A stretch of 64,000 nucleotides of DNA from Nageia nagi (taxonomy: Eukaryota; Pinophyta): positions 142,786,001-142,850,000 of the forward strand of contig JBITNC010000001.1 of the NCBI GenBank assembly GCA_050084985.1. The letters are read 5' to 3'. Positions 38,990-52,600 of the stretch are shown piece by piece. The notes beneath the pieces were generated by a model. It had not been told where the DNA came from. It was given only the letters and a program-made list of their open reading frames with translations, and searched no databases. Position 1 is the stretch's first letter. Each line of letters opens with the position of its first letter. Both the position numbers and the translations under genes were made by a program.

Positions 38990-40260
38990 GATACCATGGA
39001 TAACTCAACTACTTAGATATTTCAAAATAGGGATTTATGATAATAAACTTACTCCACATAAGATAAGATTATTCATATAGTAAGCAACTAATTATATAAT
39101 TATCCAAAATAGGCTTTATAAAAGTAACTATGATGGAGTTCTCCTCACTTATGTTCATCCAAATGATGTGTCAATTCTCCTCAAAGAATTTTATTTAGAG
39201 TTTTTAGGAGGCCACTATTCTAGACAAACAATAATTTCTAAACTTGTTCAGGTAGGTTTCCATTGGACTACTTTATCTAAAGATTCTCATCAAATTAAAA
39301 AATAATGTGAGAAATATTTAAGGTTTGTTGGTAGGATACGTAGTGTTACCTTACCTCTTAATCCTATAGTAATGAAGGAACCATTTTAGCAATGGGACCT
39401 TGATTTTATAGGTGTAATTAATCCTAAATCATCTATTGGACATAAGTTCATACTAATAGGAATAGATTACTTTAGTAAATGGGTGGAAGCAATTGCCTTA
39501 AATATTATTGATCAAGATATAGTCTTGATATTTCTTGAGAAGTTGATAATAAGGTTTGGGATTCCAGATATGATAGTTTGTTATAATGGTACTACTTTTA
39601 TTGGTGCAAAGATATTAGAGTTTGCAATGAAGTATAAAATTATATGGAAAACCTCTTCTAATTACTATTCATATGTAAATAACTTTGTTAAGTCCACCAA
39701 TAAGAACATTTTCAAAAATCTCAAAAGAATAATGGAATATAATCTAAGAGAATGGCATATAAAACTAGATTATACATTGTGGGCTGATAGATCTATGTGA
39801 ATGAATCTATTAAAACCTCTCCTTATACATTAGTGTATGTGAAGAGAGATATATTACCCATACATTTAGATATTTCAATACTATAAATCCTTACAGAATA
39901 TGAGTTATGTTGCTCTAAACCTTTACCAAATAGGTATATGAAGCTCATAAAATTGGAAGAATAGAGGGATAAAGCTTTTCCCAATTTTCAAAAAAATATA
40001 GTCAAAAATCAAAACCTAATTTGAAAAGAAAAATTCTTATCTTATTCTATTCAAAAATGGTTACTTGGTCTTAAAATGGAATGAAGATAAAAGCAAACCA
40101 GCTAGGCATAAGAAATTTGAATCCTTATAGGAAGGATTGTTTATGATAGTTGAATGTAAATAGTTTAATGCCTATTGGTTGGCTCATATGTATGGCCAAG
40201 TTTTTCCCATTAAGGTGAATAACAAACATCTCAAGCACTTTCTAAGAAGATAATAGTAGT
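38990..40260 (+). pseudogene. Integrase of element A
   Basis: Order on +: EFLGGHYSRQTIISKLVQVG (His part of the zinc region), then QWDLDFIGVINPKSSIGHKF (first Asp) and IDYFSKWVEAIALN. An open run of 105 codons follows (39483-39800) with IIRFGIPDMIVCYNGTTF, where the second catalytic Asp is Tyr, and NNFVKSTNKNIFKNL, where the family's AEST has become VKST so that the Glu is lost. WHIKLDYTLWADRS is typical of this integrase. The C-terminal region runs to about 40.25 kb, directly upstream of the 3' LTR. Confidence 0.85.
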
Positions 40261-40487
40261 ATGGATCTAGGATCTATAACTTTGTAAAAAATGTACACAA
40301 TTGTATACTTCACTATTTTACTAGCCAAATATGTTTAATCTTAGAAATTTACATGTATATAACTAACTATTTTTCTAGATAGATAGGGTTCATAATATTT
40401 TGGGTGACACTATAGGTTAAGGTTAATGTTTTTTGTTAAGTATGGTTTCTCAAATTTGTTACCAAAAATCCCTTTGATTCACCATAA

Positions 40488-42845
40488 TGTAGATGTAAAT
40501 TTGTACTTAATGCTTCTAAATATAATGAAAAGACTATGTGTATACTCATACATATTTTTTGGAGAAATAAGAAGAGTTTTGTATGGGTATGATCTATTTT
40601 GATCCTTTAATTACTGATATAATGTTGATATGTAGTCAATTATGAATATTTTCTATAGTGTTTGATTTTCAAGGAGATCCAGTAGTAATGGAGTGAACAA
40701 AGTTTGTCAAAATAGTGGAAAAATAGAATAGTATTGTTACTTATTCAATTTTGAATATTTTCTATAGTGTTTGATTTGGCAAAGATATGACACTATTGAT
40801 ATGGAAAATATTTTTTGGAATAGAGAAAAAATATAATAACATTATACTTGGCCATTTTTAAGATATTTTGAAGAGCATTTGATTTTGGCAAAAATTTACC
40901 AAAGTGAAGCAGATCGAATTCTACTAGAATAGCAAGAAAATCAAACAACTTCATTTTCTTCAACATAAATCCTATCGATGTTGGTTAATCATAGTCAAAT
41001 TAACCACCTAAAGTGTTCCAATTAAGAGATTTGATTTTCAGCCCTTCAGTTCAAAGTATGTCCAAATAATTCCATTAGAATAGTATATTTACTTATGTAT
41101 TTTGTTTTAATAGTTCCTTTTGAATCTAGATACCTATATATATTATAAGAACTCTAGAAAAATATTTAAACTCATTGGAGTTAAATTTAAGTATCAATGA
41201 TCAAGAGAAATACCAAAAGAGTGAATTAAAGTACCAATAAAGACATCTTGATATCATATTACAATGAAAGATAAAGTGTCGATAATGGAGTTTGGTACTA
41301 GGATGAAGTTTTTGATAAATATAAGTACTAATAAAAGTGTATATAGATTTTATGTCAAATATGTACTCTAGATATAGCTAACATCATTCATGTTTCTTTG
41401 AACTTATGAAGGAAGAAAGTTTACTATGTTTGCATGCAATAAAAAGGAAATTTGTATCATGTATGGTGGAGGTGACATAAACATCCTTCACACTATGGAA
41501 GATAGTTCAAAATACATTCTCTAGCTCAAAGCAAAGAAATTCTACACTTTGGAGAGTGTTGATATCATCAAGCTCATTCATACTTTGAAAACACAATAAT
41601 ACAAAAGAAATATGCACTTCAAAGAGTGCTAGCATCATAAGGTTTCTTTTCATTGCATAAGTATAAGGATTATTAAGAAGACACTATAAAATGACCCATG
41701 TAGCCCAATTTTGATGCAAATTACCTTAGGGAAATGCAGATTCAATATAGATTCAAAGATCAAGTCTCTAGAACCTCCATAACCATCAAATACCCTTATT
41801 TAATAAGATTGAAATTAAAATAAAAGAAGATAGGGTTATCAACTAACCAACTCAATGATACTTGATGTGCAAAATTAGATTGTTGGATTAGAAATGAGAT
41901 AATAACTCCTATAACTACATCTTTGAGAAGATTCTAATCAAGGAAAGGTGAGAATACATTCAATCCATATTTTAATAACTAGTAGAGAAATTAGATCCAA
42001 GAGTTCTCTAGCTACAAACACACAATTTGATCATAAGCAAACTCTAATCCGATTTGATATTGATTTGCAACCTAAAGATAGGGTAAATTAAAATCAAAAG
42101 CTTCCAAATCAGACTACTATCAAATATATCAATAATATGATGACACTTTTACTCAATATACCTTAGATCAATCAAATTTTCTTATGATTTTATTATGGAT
42201 GATGTAAATATCTTTCTAAGATCCAAAAGATCTTATTTTGTAATCAATGAGCATTATAGATCATAAGTTAAGTAGAGAGGGATCTATCCTAGGTCTTGTA
42301 AATTTTTATAAATACTAGAGGCCTCTACTATATAAAAGGTTGGATACAAGTGTTAAATATTGATTTTTGAATATTATTATGTGTTTTGGGATGATGAGCT
42401 TGTACTATTTTCCCTCTTGGGTTGTGTTTAAAATATTTTTCACTCTATGGTTGTTGCTAAGAGTTTCTCATCTCATAGGTAGGAATTCATATGTGAATTA
42501 GACTATGGATGTTATATACTATAGTCATCTTACTAGTGCATCCAACTAATACTACTTGTGGCTGTAAAATTTAAGCAATATTTGTACCAAAGGATCATAA
42601 TAGTTATGATGCCCATGATGGTGCTAGTTTACCCTCTTTGGCCCTATACATTTCTAACTATTATCTTTTCTAACCCTACGCATTTCTAACTCTTATCTTT
42701 TCTAACCCTTAAACTCAAAAACCTAATAGATAAGGAGCTAACCTTCATACTAAAGATCAATTTATGACAAGTTTATATCTTGTATCCAAGATTTAGTTTG
42801 GTTAAACAAGCATAATTCAAATTACCTTAGGTCAATCAATAGTAC
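40488..42845 (+). repeat. 3' LTR of element A
   Basis: Begins TGTAGATGTAA and is collinear with 17525-19815, including the 109-bp subrepeats (from about 40624) and the TATAAATACTAGAGG promoter candidate (about 42304). The last few bases no longer match the 5' copy, so the end is set at the last shared CAATAGTA. Confidence 0.8.
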
Positions 42846-43579
42846 CTTTTGAAAATTTTCCTTCATATCCATTTGACACTATTTCTAACCTATCATTATT
42901 TTTTTGTGTCTAATCCTTTTAGGAGGTTCAAATTGGTGATAAAGAGGCCATAGCTAGAGCCATTTCCTATCTATCATACCAACATCCATGCTAGGTTCCT
43001 TTCCACTTTTTTCATATGGTCAAAACTTTCAAGTCCCTTATCACTCATGTTAATAATATAAACATAATTTCATTTTCAAATCTACCTATAATCTAATTAT
43101 TGCTACTTAGGTCCATTTTTTCTTTAAAATTCCCCTAAACATAGACCTTATCAAACCTTGATTTTAGATTTCTAGAGTATAAATTTTTATTCCCACCTAT
43201 TGTCATGACCTGTTAAATTAAAACTAGATCCCATAATTCCTTAAAATGACCTATGCCCATGTTGGGTTCCCTTTAGTTTTTTTTATATATAAGACCCTTA
43301 ACACAATATTTAAGTCATTTCATTTATAAATAATCCATCACAATATATAATTATACATTAACCATGCATTATTCTAATACTTCAATTTTTTTAAAAAAAT
43401 AATGTCTTGAACAATTATGTCATAACCATTCCATAACACATTTGAAACTTAAGTAATAATATATATCAAACATATTAATAAAAAATAGGTGATACATTAT
43501 CTTTTCAATAAAATACAACCATCCATCCAAACAAGTCCATATCAATCACCTATGCTAACACTACTAGTGGTACCATGGT
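42846..43579. other. Element B spacer downstream of element A
   Basis: Noncoding AT-rich sequence between the insertion point of A and the 3' end of the antisense PMD gene. It includes TGTCATGACCT at 43203, which resembles the start of F but is not followed by matching sequence. Confidence 0.4.
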
Positions 43580-45530
43580 GACTCCTAGCACTCCTAAAGA
43601 TCTTAGACTTAGAGGTAGTCCTACTCAAAAGAGGCCCCTTTAATGTAGTTTATTCCTCTAGTGCTACAAGCTAAGCTTGAAGGTGTACATTCTCATTGGG
43701 CAAGTCCTCTATCTTCTTGTTCTGCTCTAGAACTGTATCCATCATGCCTAGGAAGTTGTTGTCCTAAGAAGCCTTGTGTATCTTCCACAATGTATCTAAT
43801 ATGCTTCAAGGTTTCTACTCTAACCTTCAATCCATTGATCTACTCATCCTTGGTAGTAACCTCTTCCTTTAGGCCTTCCAATACATCCTTAGCTTATTAT
43901 CTCACAACCTTCTTTGAGTTTAGGTCTAATTTTGTTTGATATACAAAATCAAAATAAAGCATAGATGTTAATCATTTTTACATAAGTACTAACTTACAGG
44001 TATAGAAAAAATCATGCTTACTCAGATTCTTCTCAAGCTATTATTGGGTATTCATAATGGGAATCCTAATGGGCATATCTTATCCATCCTACTCCTCTTA
44101 GTCTAGTGGATCCTTCATATACATATCTTGTTCTTCCACCTCCTCTTACTCATAACCTTCCTCTTCCTCTTCCTCAACAACCTCATCCTCTATAACCTCC
44201 ACCAAATGCTCCAAATCATATAAATCAAGTGGATTTAGTCTTTCTCCATCCCACCATGTCAAGTATACCTAGTCAAAAGGAGGCCCATTAGGTGCCTCAA
44301 CTCCCTCATCACCAGAATCACTCCTTGACCCATGGTCTTATGGAGGATTCCACTCCTTTTCTCACTTGGGAGGTATCTCAAAAAGTTAGGTTCATGTGCC
44401 CTATATCTCTTAGTCTACACTACAAACTTATATTCTAAAGGAATGTTATGCCTCTTATTGAATTGCCTTCTTACCCTCTCAAGTTTATAAGGCTCCATAA
44501 AATTCTTTCTCATTTCAAGGTAACATGGTGTACATTACCAACCCAACTCACCCCCTAGTTCATTTTACCACTATGGAAAACCTATATATAGTCTATAGAT
44601 AAAATCCCCTACAAATTCAAAATCATATCTTTGTATTATTTATAAAAAAATAAACTAAACCAAAAATTGAAGTCTATATGGTAAGTTACTTACCATCCAT
44701 ATAACCATAAAACACCTTTTGGTATGCCTCCATGGTCTTATGGAATCATGTGATATTTCTCATCTGAGCTCATTGATACCATGTGGGATGATCAAGAGCT
44801 ATACTATGTATAGGAAACTCTCTAGGCCAAACCACTACGATATGCTCATAGGCCTAATACTAAAGCATAAATAAGTGTACTACCCTCTTATTGCTCTTTA
44901 CACCATCATAAAACTATGCAAGTAATGATAAATTTGGGCTATAATGTATGCAACCCAAGAATATCGATGACCCTAAGTCATCTCATACACTATACATATC
45001 AATCCAAGTATGAAAACATCATGAATCTTGTCCAGATAGATAATACTATCAATACATATAGCCATAATCAACCATACTCACCTAAATCTCTTCATATTTC
45101 CACTAAAGGCATGATGAAGGAAGGCATTCTTTTTTCCCTTATGATACTCCTCTAGTCTAGTAAGCCATTTTCTAGAAGCCTTGCATTGTGCATCTATCAT
45201 CCTCCCTAAAAGAAAATGGGATTCCCTTTTATGGGTACTCATAGGATCCTATGTATATCCTCTATAATAATAGTAATCTCTCTAGTTGGAAGGTGAAAGG
45301 TGTTGGTCCTCTCAGACCACCTCTTAATCAAGATTATGAGTAACTCCTTATCCACTCACACATACAAAGCATGAAGGAGGTAACCCATGCCAACATACTT
45401 CAATACCCCAATCTCATCCTCTATGATCTTATCCCTCCACATCATGCATTTATTATAGCTATAGGACATGGGTTCAAGTTCCATCAAGAATTGGCAACAC
45501 TATAATCAGAAATGCTAAGGTACTTATTAG
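43580..45530 (-). pseudogene. Plant mobile domain (PMD) gene remnant, antisense inside element B
   Basis: On the minus strand, about 45.33-45.2 kb, LIKRWSERTNTFHLPTREIT then EDIHRIL matches the PMD core 'RW-x-x-x-T-x-T-F-H-L-P-x-GE-x-T-x-T-x-x-D' and is closely similar to the copy at 465-779. Upstream DEIGVLKYVGMGYLLHALYV is the usual N-terminal helix. At about 44.45-44.05 kb come YKFVVQTKRYRAHEPNFLRY and a long acidic run (VIEDEVVEEEEEEGYE). At about 43.95-43.7 kb a heptad-rich segment (DVLEGLKEEVTTKDE, INGLKVRVETLKH) predicts a coiled coil. Stops are frequent. The gene runs against the transcription direction of element B. Confidence 0.75.
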
Positions 45531-46809
45531 CCATTTTTTACAAATTCATTCAAATTATAATATAATAATTTTATTTCATTATTTTTAGTGCATAATAAAA
45601 ATAACCATGATTGGAAAAATATCTCTTTAAATCAAAAATCACTCTACCATGCTAGCATCAACTCTCACATTAGTGCCTGTGTTGGGCCTTCTAAAGGTCA
45701 CATTTTTTTTAAATTTGGGGGAAAAGTACTTCCACCCCCTTAAAGTCATAAAAATATGTTTTCACATCTAAACATTATTGGAATAAATGCAAATTCATGG
45801 TATCCCTAGGTATAAAAACCCTAACCTTAGGGTATTTAGATGATTTTTCTATTTCCTACCCTATCTTGTAAATTACACTAAAAAATCACAAGATAGTTCT
45901 AGGAACTCACCACATATGTGGAAACCCTATTGTGTCAAAGTAGGTAATCCCAATGATTATCTTAGTCAGTAATCTTCATCCTATAAGCAAAAAAAAGATC
46001 AATAGCATTATCAAAAATACCAAAACTAATCCAAATTAGTATAATTCACATGCTAAATCACTTACCTCACTATGTAAAGTAACCTAAGCCCTCAAATCTT
46101 CTCCATAGGGATTACCACACTCCTCCTAGACTAGAGCTTAGATTGCAAAGAGTGAATATGTAAAATGAACCTCAATTTAGCATATTTAAATCTAAATTAG
46201 GATACAATTAACAAGGCAAGCAATAATTGATAGCCACCTCATGCACCCAGCCTTCTCAAAACATAAATTTCCATCTTATCATGCCAATTGAACTCATTTC
46301 CACATAATTCAATGAACAAATTCACTACAAACCTCAACATCTATGCTAATGTTAGCACTTGCATTGGACACCAGTGCATCTACTATCATTCCTAAATATT
46401 TACTTTCTTACCTTGAAAATCATGAACACTCCAGCTAAATGTGATCTAAAAATAAATATATGACTAACATATATTTGAGAATGAGGTTTTTGTAGGAATG
46501 AACAAACATCCAATTTAAGAATGATGTATTCCTCGCATGTCTATTCTTGGGTTTGACCCACTCATCATAAAATCAAGCACTTTCTTAGCATTTATCAAGT
46601 ACAAAAATATCATTTGTAAGTATATAAATTATATTACATAATGCAATTGTAATAGCATATACATGTAGTACATTTTCACTAGTGTCAACACTAAAACTAA
46701 TGTGGACACTTGGACACAAAGGTATAAATCAAGTAGAATCAACATAAATTTACACAATGGGTAAAACATAGGAAATAATTCTATCCTTATCTATACTTTG
46801 CATTTAATC
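45531..46809. other. Element B internal sequence, no recognised gene
   Basis: AT-rich. It would hold the promoter of the antisense PMD gene. Contains copies of the recurring TATGCTAATGTTAGCA motif (about 46342) and related words at about 45651 and 46680. Confidence 0.4.
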
Positions 46810-47130
46810 ATATGCATGATTGGGAAATATTTAAATTAATCATCTTGGAATCACCTTTTTTGTTTGGGTATCAACTAATCATCACATTTGAGAATGGGGC
46901 ATGTACCACATGATGACGAATGACATATCACATAACATGGTTGTGAAATATTCAAAACATTTATGTCTTTGAGTCACCTTTGTTGGTTGGGTCTCAACTA
47001 TCCATCACCAGGTAGTTTTTACGATTCATATGTTACATTTAGGAATATGGTATGTAACTCATGTTAATGTTAACATCTATTGTTCTAATTGGATGTATTC
47101 CATCTAGGAATGGGACATGTACCCCATGAT
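46810..47130 (+). repeat. Degenerate tandem repeats near the 3' LTR of element B
   Basis: Two diverged units start near 46825 and 46943 with GAAATATT..., then TCACCTTTG/T, TTGGGTATCAACTA and CATCAC. A block GAATGGGGCATGTACC-like recurs at about 46893, 47041 and 47107. Confidence 0.6.
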
Positions 47131-47571
47131 TATATGGACACACCTTTTATCATGATTTCTTATTGATGGATCTAAGAATGAAAAATTGAGTATTTTTTTA
47201 TTAAGTGTTCTCAATATGATATATGCATATTATATTAATTTCATCATTACTCCATTATTGCTATGTAATTTGTGATGAATTATTATGATGTTTATTCTTA
47301 TTACCACTACTATATATTTTATGAGTTAACAATCACATATGTTCTTGGAAGTGTGTGCCTATCATTTTAATATTTCATTCTTTGCTCTTGGTTAATTATA
47401 CTACATGCAAGCCATTGCATCTCACAACCAAGGCAAATAGGGGGTAATATACATCATCAAATCCTTGATAATTTAGATAACTCAACTAGGGAAATGTCAA
47501 ATTTTGCTTCTCTTTACCTTTACTTACTTTGCAAGCATAACATCATTTTAAGATTCAATTTTATTATACTT

Positions 47572-47586
47572 ACAAAGTGGGGCATA
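47572..47586 (+). promoter_or_regulatory. Polypurine tract of element B
   Basis: ACAAAGTGGGGCATA directly precedes the 3' LTR start TGTTTAC, as expected for plus-strand priming. Confidence 0.65.
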
Positions 47587-48391
47587 TGTTTACAAAAAAA
47601 TGTGGTTCCCTTAACATGGTCCCACTTAGGTGCAACTCTACATATATGTCATAGTCATATTTAGTCATATTTTAGTTATATTTTACATTATTATCATATA
47701 GTTCTCATGTTGCATTCTTATTTTTATGTTAGGTACATCAAGACAGCTTCAACCAATATTCAAGGAATAAACTGGTGATACAATTCTTGATATAAATCTA
47801 AGTATCTCTAACCTAGGGAAAGCATGTCAAGATTACATGTTGATAGTTGGAAGCCTACTCTTGGTGTTTCTAAACACCACCTATTGAGATTGGAATCTTG
47901 TTATCAGTTGAGAAAATATCTATTATCCATCTTCACAATCATATGCTTGGTTCAATTTATCATCATATTTGCTATCATTCACTCTTGTTGGTAAACATAA
48001 TATTATCAAAATATTAGCATCTGTGTTGATGTTCATGCCCTCGTTGAGCTCTTGAATATTAGTACTTTTGCTGGTATTTCTTCTATAGTTGGCCTTAGGG
48101 TTCACATAGCAATGTCACTACTCTTCAACAAGTTTTTCCATAATATCCTCAACTATGAAATAGGTAATGACACATATGTATTTATTTTTTACTTTATTCC
48201 TCACTCTTTAGTGTGTGTAGTTCATTTTACATCTTGATATCAATGTACTTCATTATTTTGTTGTGAAATTGTTATATTCCCTTATTCATGTATGTTTATT
48301 TGAATTAACTTAGATAAATTATACTTAAATATTTATGTGTATTTATTTGATTTAGGATAAAACCCTAGGTGTATCAAAACACATATCAATA
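47587..48391 (+). repeat. 3' LTR of element B
   Basis: Collinear with 13455-14268. It begins TGTTTACA and ends ATATCAATA, where the 5' copy has ATATCAACA. Confidence 0.85.
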
Positions 48392-49380
48392 AAAGACTTA
48401 TTTATATTATCATTTGGATGAAGATTATAATTGGCTACATAACAACTTAATATATCTTCATACTAGTTAATCAAGATACTATCAAATGCTTTGATAGTAC
48501 AAAAATGTTATTATAGGTATACCTTATCCTCCCTATATTATTAATCATCATGGATGAAATGCTAGATAGGATAATTAGAAAGTAAAATGAGAATGGAGAA
48601 ATGAAAGTTTTACATGTGTCTAAAGAGTAGCCAATGTTGTATACCTCGAATTTATTAATAATACCATATTATTTACTAATACAAGTGGCTAAATAATTTG
48701 AACAAATCATAAACAAGTATGATATTTGTTTTTCACTTCAAATTAATTTTGGTAAATAAATTTTAAAAAAATTATAAGTTACTTCATCACACCCAATGAA
48801 TAGGAAAAAAAATAAAAATACCATCAAGGAATTAGGAATAAAAAAATTGCTATCAATATATATTTAAGACTTTCCCTCCTTGAAGGTAATGAGAAATCAA
48901 ACATTTTAAACACCATAATAAATAAATTAAGATAAAATAAGTAAAATGGAAAGGAAACTATCATAGTGTAGTTCAAAAATCATATTTATTTATAATCACT
49001 CTTTAAACCTTGTATATATGTATGTTATCAATATTAAAAATTATTAAATAAATAAATATGGTATTATAATCTATATAAAATAACTTCTTATTTTGAGGAA
49101 CAAAAGAAAAAATAAGATTTATAAATATAATTCGAACTATGTTTATATTAAAAATATTAAATTAGAACTTAAAGTAGAATACAATTTCTAAATAAATCCA
49201 TAGTTACAAAGACAGTATGAAGGATTATTGAAGAAAAAAACTCATGTCTAATATTATTTATAAAATATTACATTATGGAGAAAGATGAACACTAGATATC
49301 TCTAATGCCTCCCAAGTGCAAGGTTGATTGGTTGCATTGAATCAAGTCAATGAGGTGTAAGCATTACAAAAAAAAAAAAA
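48392..49380. other. AT-rich sequence with no recognised gene
   Basis: No coding, repeat-end or RNA signature was found. An A-tract (about 49366-49380) adjoins the SINE target duplication. Confidence 0.4.
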
Positions 49381-49397
49381 ATGCTCCTATTAAAATA

Positions 49398-49599
49398 TTA
49401 TTTTTTATTATGTTGGGAAGATTTTGAAAGGGTCCCAAACCTTTAACAAAGTAGATTAAAATTCAATACATAGCATTGCCATGTGTTATTTGAAATATAT
49501 CACCATTATGTAAGAAATCATATTTGAACTTGGGCATCTCTTTACATCATTTGAGAGTTGCAACACTCAATGTTCTACCAACTCCCCTATAATCTCATA
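49398..49599 (-). mobile_element. tRNA-derived SINE
   Basis: On the minus strand the head reads GGGGAGTTGGTAGAACATTG (tRNA A-box region, as in tRNAs with AGTTGGTAGAGC). About 60 bp later comes CCCAAGTTCAAATATG (B-box, GTTCAAATC type), then a tRNA-unrelated body, and it ends in TAATAAAAAATAA. A 17-18 bp target duplication, ATG(C/T)TCCTATTAAAA(A)TA, flanks it (49381-49397 and 49600-49617). The size of about 200 bp, the internal Pol III promoter, the A-rich tail and the long duplication all fit a SINE mobilised by a LINE. A tRNA cloverleaf is no longer complete, so it is not a tRNA gene. Confidence 0.8.
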
Positions 49600-49664
49600 A
49601 TGTTCCTATTAAAAATAGTAAAAGGATAAAATATAAAGTTTAAGAAGATAAATGGAAAGAGAAA

Positions 49665-49669
49665 ATAGT
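49665..49669. repeat. Target-site duplication ATAGT of the Copia element (left)
   Basis: ATAGT precedes the left LTR and is repeated exactly at 54779-54783 after the right LTR. Confidence 0.95.
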
Positions 49670-52600
49670 TGTTAGGATTTAATAAGTTTATATAAGCAAG
49701 AGCATCAGTAATTCTCTTACTCCTTAGCAAAAGAAACAACATTCAAAACACACTACTGAAATCAAATAACCATGAACATCAATCACACAAAGAGAGACAC
49801 AAGAGATAACGTGGTTCACCCAATGTAGGCTACATCCACGGAGAAGCTTTCAACCCTTTTGCATATCATTCTTCAAAATACTTCAAGCAACAAACCAGCA
49901 GCATAACCTTGCTACAATCTTCACTTTGGAGTTACAACAAAATCTCACTACAATCTCTCTCTCTCAACAATCACAATCTACTTCACAATTGCTGTCAAAA
50001 CTACAATAATGCATGCCTCAACTCAAGCCTCTTATTTATAGGTACAAACTAACCCAACTTAAACCCAAGTTGGATCAGGAAGGTCGTTAGGTAACCCCCA
50101 ACCCTTCTATAACTGATAACTAGGTGTCATGGCTTCTTGGCAACTAAAATTTGGTGTTAAACAGAAAGAAACTGCTCTCTATTTTCTAACTGGTTGTAGT
50201 CTCCATTTTCTAACAATCTCCCACTTGGAGACTTCTTCCTCTGCAACAAGGGTCAAAAGCTTCTCATCTTGGCCTTTACTCCTTAAGACCAATCCAAGTT
50301 GAGCAAGAGCCCAACTTCTCCTTTGTAAAAACTTTAGTGAACATGTTCACAGGATTTTGAGACGTGTGAATCTTCCCCAAACTGACTGAACCATCCTCCA
50401 ACGCTGTCCTGATGAAGTGGTACCTCAATTTGATATGCTTGATTCTCAAATGGTAGGCTGAGTTCTTTGCAAGATGAATAGCACTCTGGCTATCGCTCCA
50501 TAGCTTTGCATCCTCCTGCACCTTTCCTAGTTCCTCCATCAATCTCTTCAACCAAATCAATTCTTTACTTGCCTCCGTGATCGCAACATACTCTACCTCA
50601 GTAATGGAGAGAGCCACAACCTGTTGGAGCTTTGAAATCCAACTCACTATTGTACCTCCAATGGTAAACACATATCTTGTAGTGCTTCTCCCACCATCTA
50701 TATCACCTGCCATGTCAGAATCAACATAACCTTGCAAACAAGAGTTAGATCCACCAAAACATAAAGAGTAATGAGAAGTACTCCTTAAATACCTAAGGAT
50801 CCATTTAACTGCTTCCCAATGCCCTTTTCCTGGATTATTCATGAATCTACTAACCACTCCCACTGCTTGTGCTATATCTGGTCTAGTGCACACCATTGCA
50901 TACATTAAACTCCCAACCGCCGAAGCATAGGGAACTTTAGTCATGTACTCCTTTTCCTTATCTGTCTTAGGACTTAAATGTTTGGTGAGTTTAAAATGCT
51001 TTGCCAATGGTGTAGTTACAGATTTTGCATTATTCATATTGAACCTTTTAAGAACCTTATCAATATAATCTTCTTGACTTAGTCTAAGCAAGTGGTTTTG
51101 TTTATCTCTTGTTATTTTCATTCCAAGTATTTGTTTAGCTTCACCCAAATCCTTCATTTCAAAAGTATTAGCCAACTTTTCCTTAAGATCAACAATATCT
51201 TGCATACTAGATCCTGCTACCAACATATCATCCACATATAAAAGCAAGATTACATAGTTGCCATTTATTGTCTTCTTTACATACACACAATGATCAGATT
51301 GACATCTTACAAATTTATTTATTATCATGAAAGTGTCAAACTTATGATACCATTGCCTAGGTGCTTGCTTCAAACCGTACAAGCTCTTTTCCAATTTACA
51401 TACATACCCTTCTTTACCTTTGACCTTAAAACCTTCGAGTTGATGCATATAAATATCCTCCTCCAAATCCCCATGAAGGAAAGTTGTCTTTACATCCAAT
51501 TGTTCAAGAAACAAATTTTCAGTAGCAACAAGACTCAATATTGCTCTAATCGAGGTCATTTTAACAACTGGAGAAAAGATCTCATTATAATCTATACCTT
51601 TTTTCTGTTCAAAACCTTTTACCACAAGTCTTACCTTGTACCTTTGTCGCCCATCTACCTCTTCCTTTATCCTGTACACCCATTTGTTAGTAAGTGCCTT
51701 TTTACCCTCTGGAAGCTCAATCAAACTCCAAGTTTGATTCTTAATTAAGGATTCCATCTCCTCCTTCATAGCATGCTCCCACTTAATCTGTGTATCACCC
51801 TGCATAGCTTCATCAAAACATTCAGGTTCACCACCATCAGTATAAAGAATATGATAAAGAGCAGGAGAGTATCGTTTAGGAGGATTTCTAGTCCTTGAGG
51901 ACCTTCTAAGTGACAAAGTTTGAGGTGTTTGTGGTGGAGGTGCTTGAACATTATTATTATCAGGACCCTTATATTGATCAACATCTTCTAGAGATACAAA
52001 CTTGGGTTCCTCAACATTTTGCAATCTATCTTTATACATGCTTTTCTCATTGAATACAACATCTCTACTTCTAATGATTTTATGGTTATCAACATCCCAT
52101 AACCTATATCCCAAATCATTAACACCATATCCAACAAAATAGCATTTTTATGATTTTGCATCAAGTTTCTTTCTATCCTCTTTATCAACATGTGCAAAAG
52201 CCTCACAACCAAAGACTCTCAAGAATGAGTAATTCACCTTTTTACCTGTCCACATCTCCTTTGGAATGCCTCCATCTAAAGCCATAGATGGACCCCTGTT
52301 AATCAAGTAAACAGCAGTGTCAATAGCATCATCCCAAAGATTCAAAGGAAACCTAGCATGTATCCTCATACTTCTAGCCCTTTCTAAGATAGTCCTATTC
52401 ATTCTTTCTGCAACCCCATTTTCCTGTGGAGTTCTAGGGACCACCTTAATCCTTCTAATGCCATTGTGTGAACAAAATGAATCAAACTCATTATTGCAAA
52501 ATTCCCCACCATTATTGGACTTAAGACATTTCAACTTAGAATTAGTTTCATTCTCAACCAATGCCTTCCACCTCTTAAATGTTTCAAACACATCAGACTT

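Larger units (their letters stand above)
17525..42845 (+). mobile_element. Large Tat-lineage Ty3/Gypsy retrotransposon (element A)
   Basis: Direct repeats of about 2.3 kb bound the element. After the left one comes a Tat-like primer site, and between them on + lie gag, protease, archaeal-type RNase H (aRH), RT, RNase H and integrase, in that order. Three later insertions (20300-28985, 29673-34210, 36243-37289) account for about 14 kb; without them the element is about 11 kb. Each of these insertions is flanked by its own target duplication and splits a frame that rejoins cleanly. The LTRs have diverged strongly and the enzymes have lost catalytic residues, so the element is old and dead. Its own target duplication is not clear (GTACT on the left; no exact match on the right). 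Confidence 0.8.
13455..48391 (+). mobile_element. Non-autonomous Tat-type LTR retrotransposon with antisense PMD gene (element B)
   Basis: Two direct repeats of about 0.81 kb (13455-14268 and 47587-48391), TGTTGAC... to ...TCAACA, flank the interval. A primer-site-like sequence follows the left one and a purine tract precedes the right one. The flanks AAATA (13450-13454) and AAAGA (48392-48396) could be a 5-bp target duplication with one change. Its own internal sequence, once element A (17525-42845) is removed, is about 8 kb. It holds a gag on +, then roughly 1.1 kb of spacer, then a PMD gene on -, then short tandem repeats. No protease, RT or integrase of its own is visible, so it would depend on another Tat element. 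Loss of pol by deletion cannot be excluded. Confidence 0.7.
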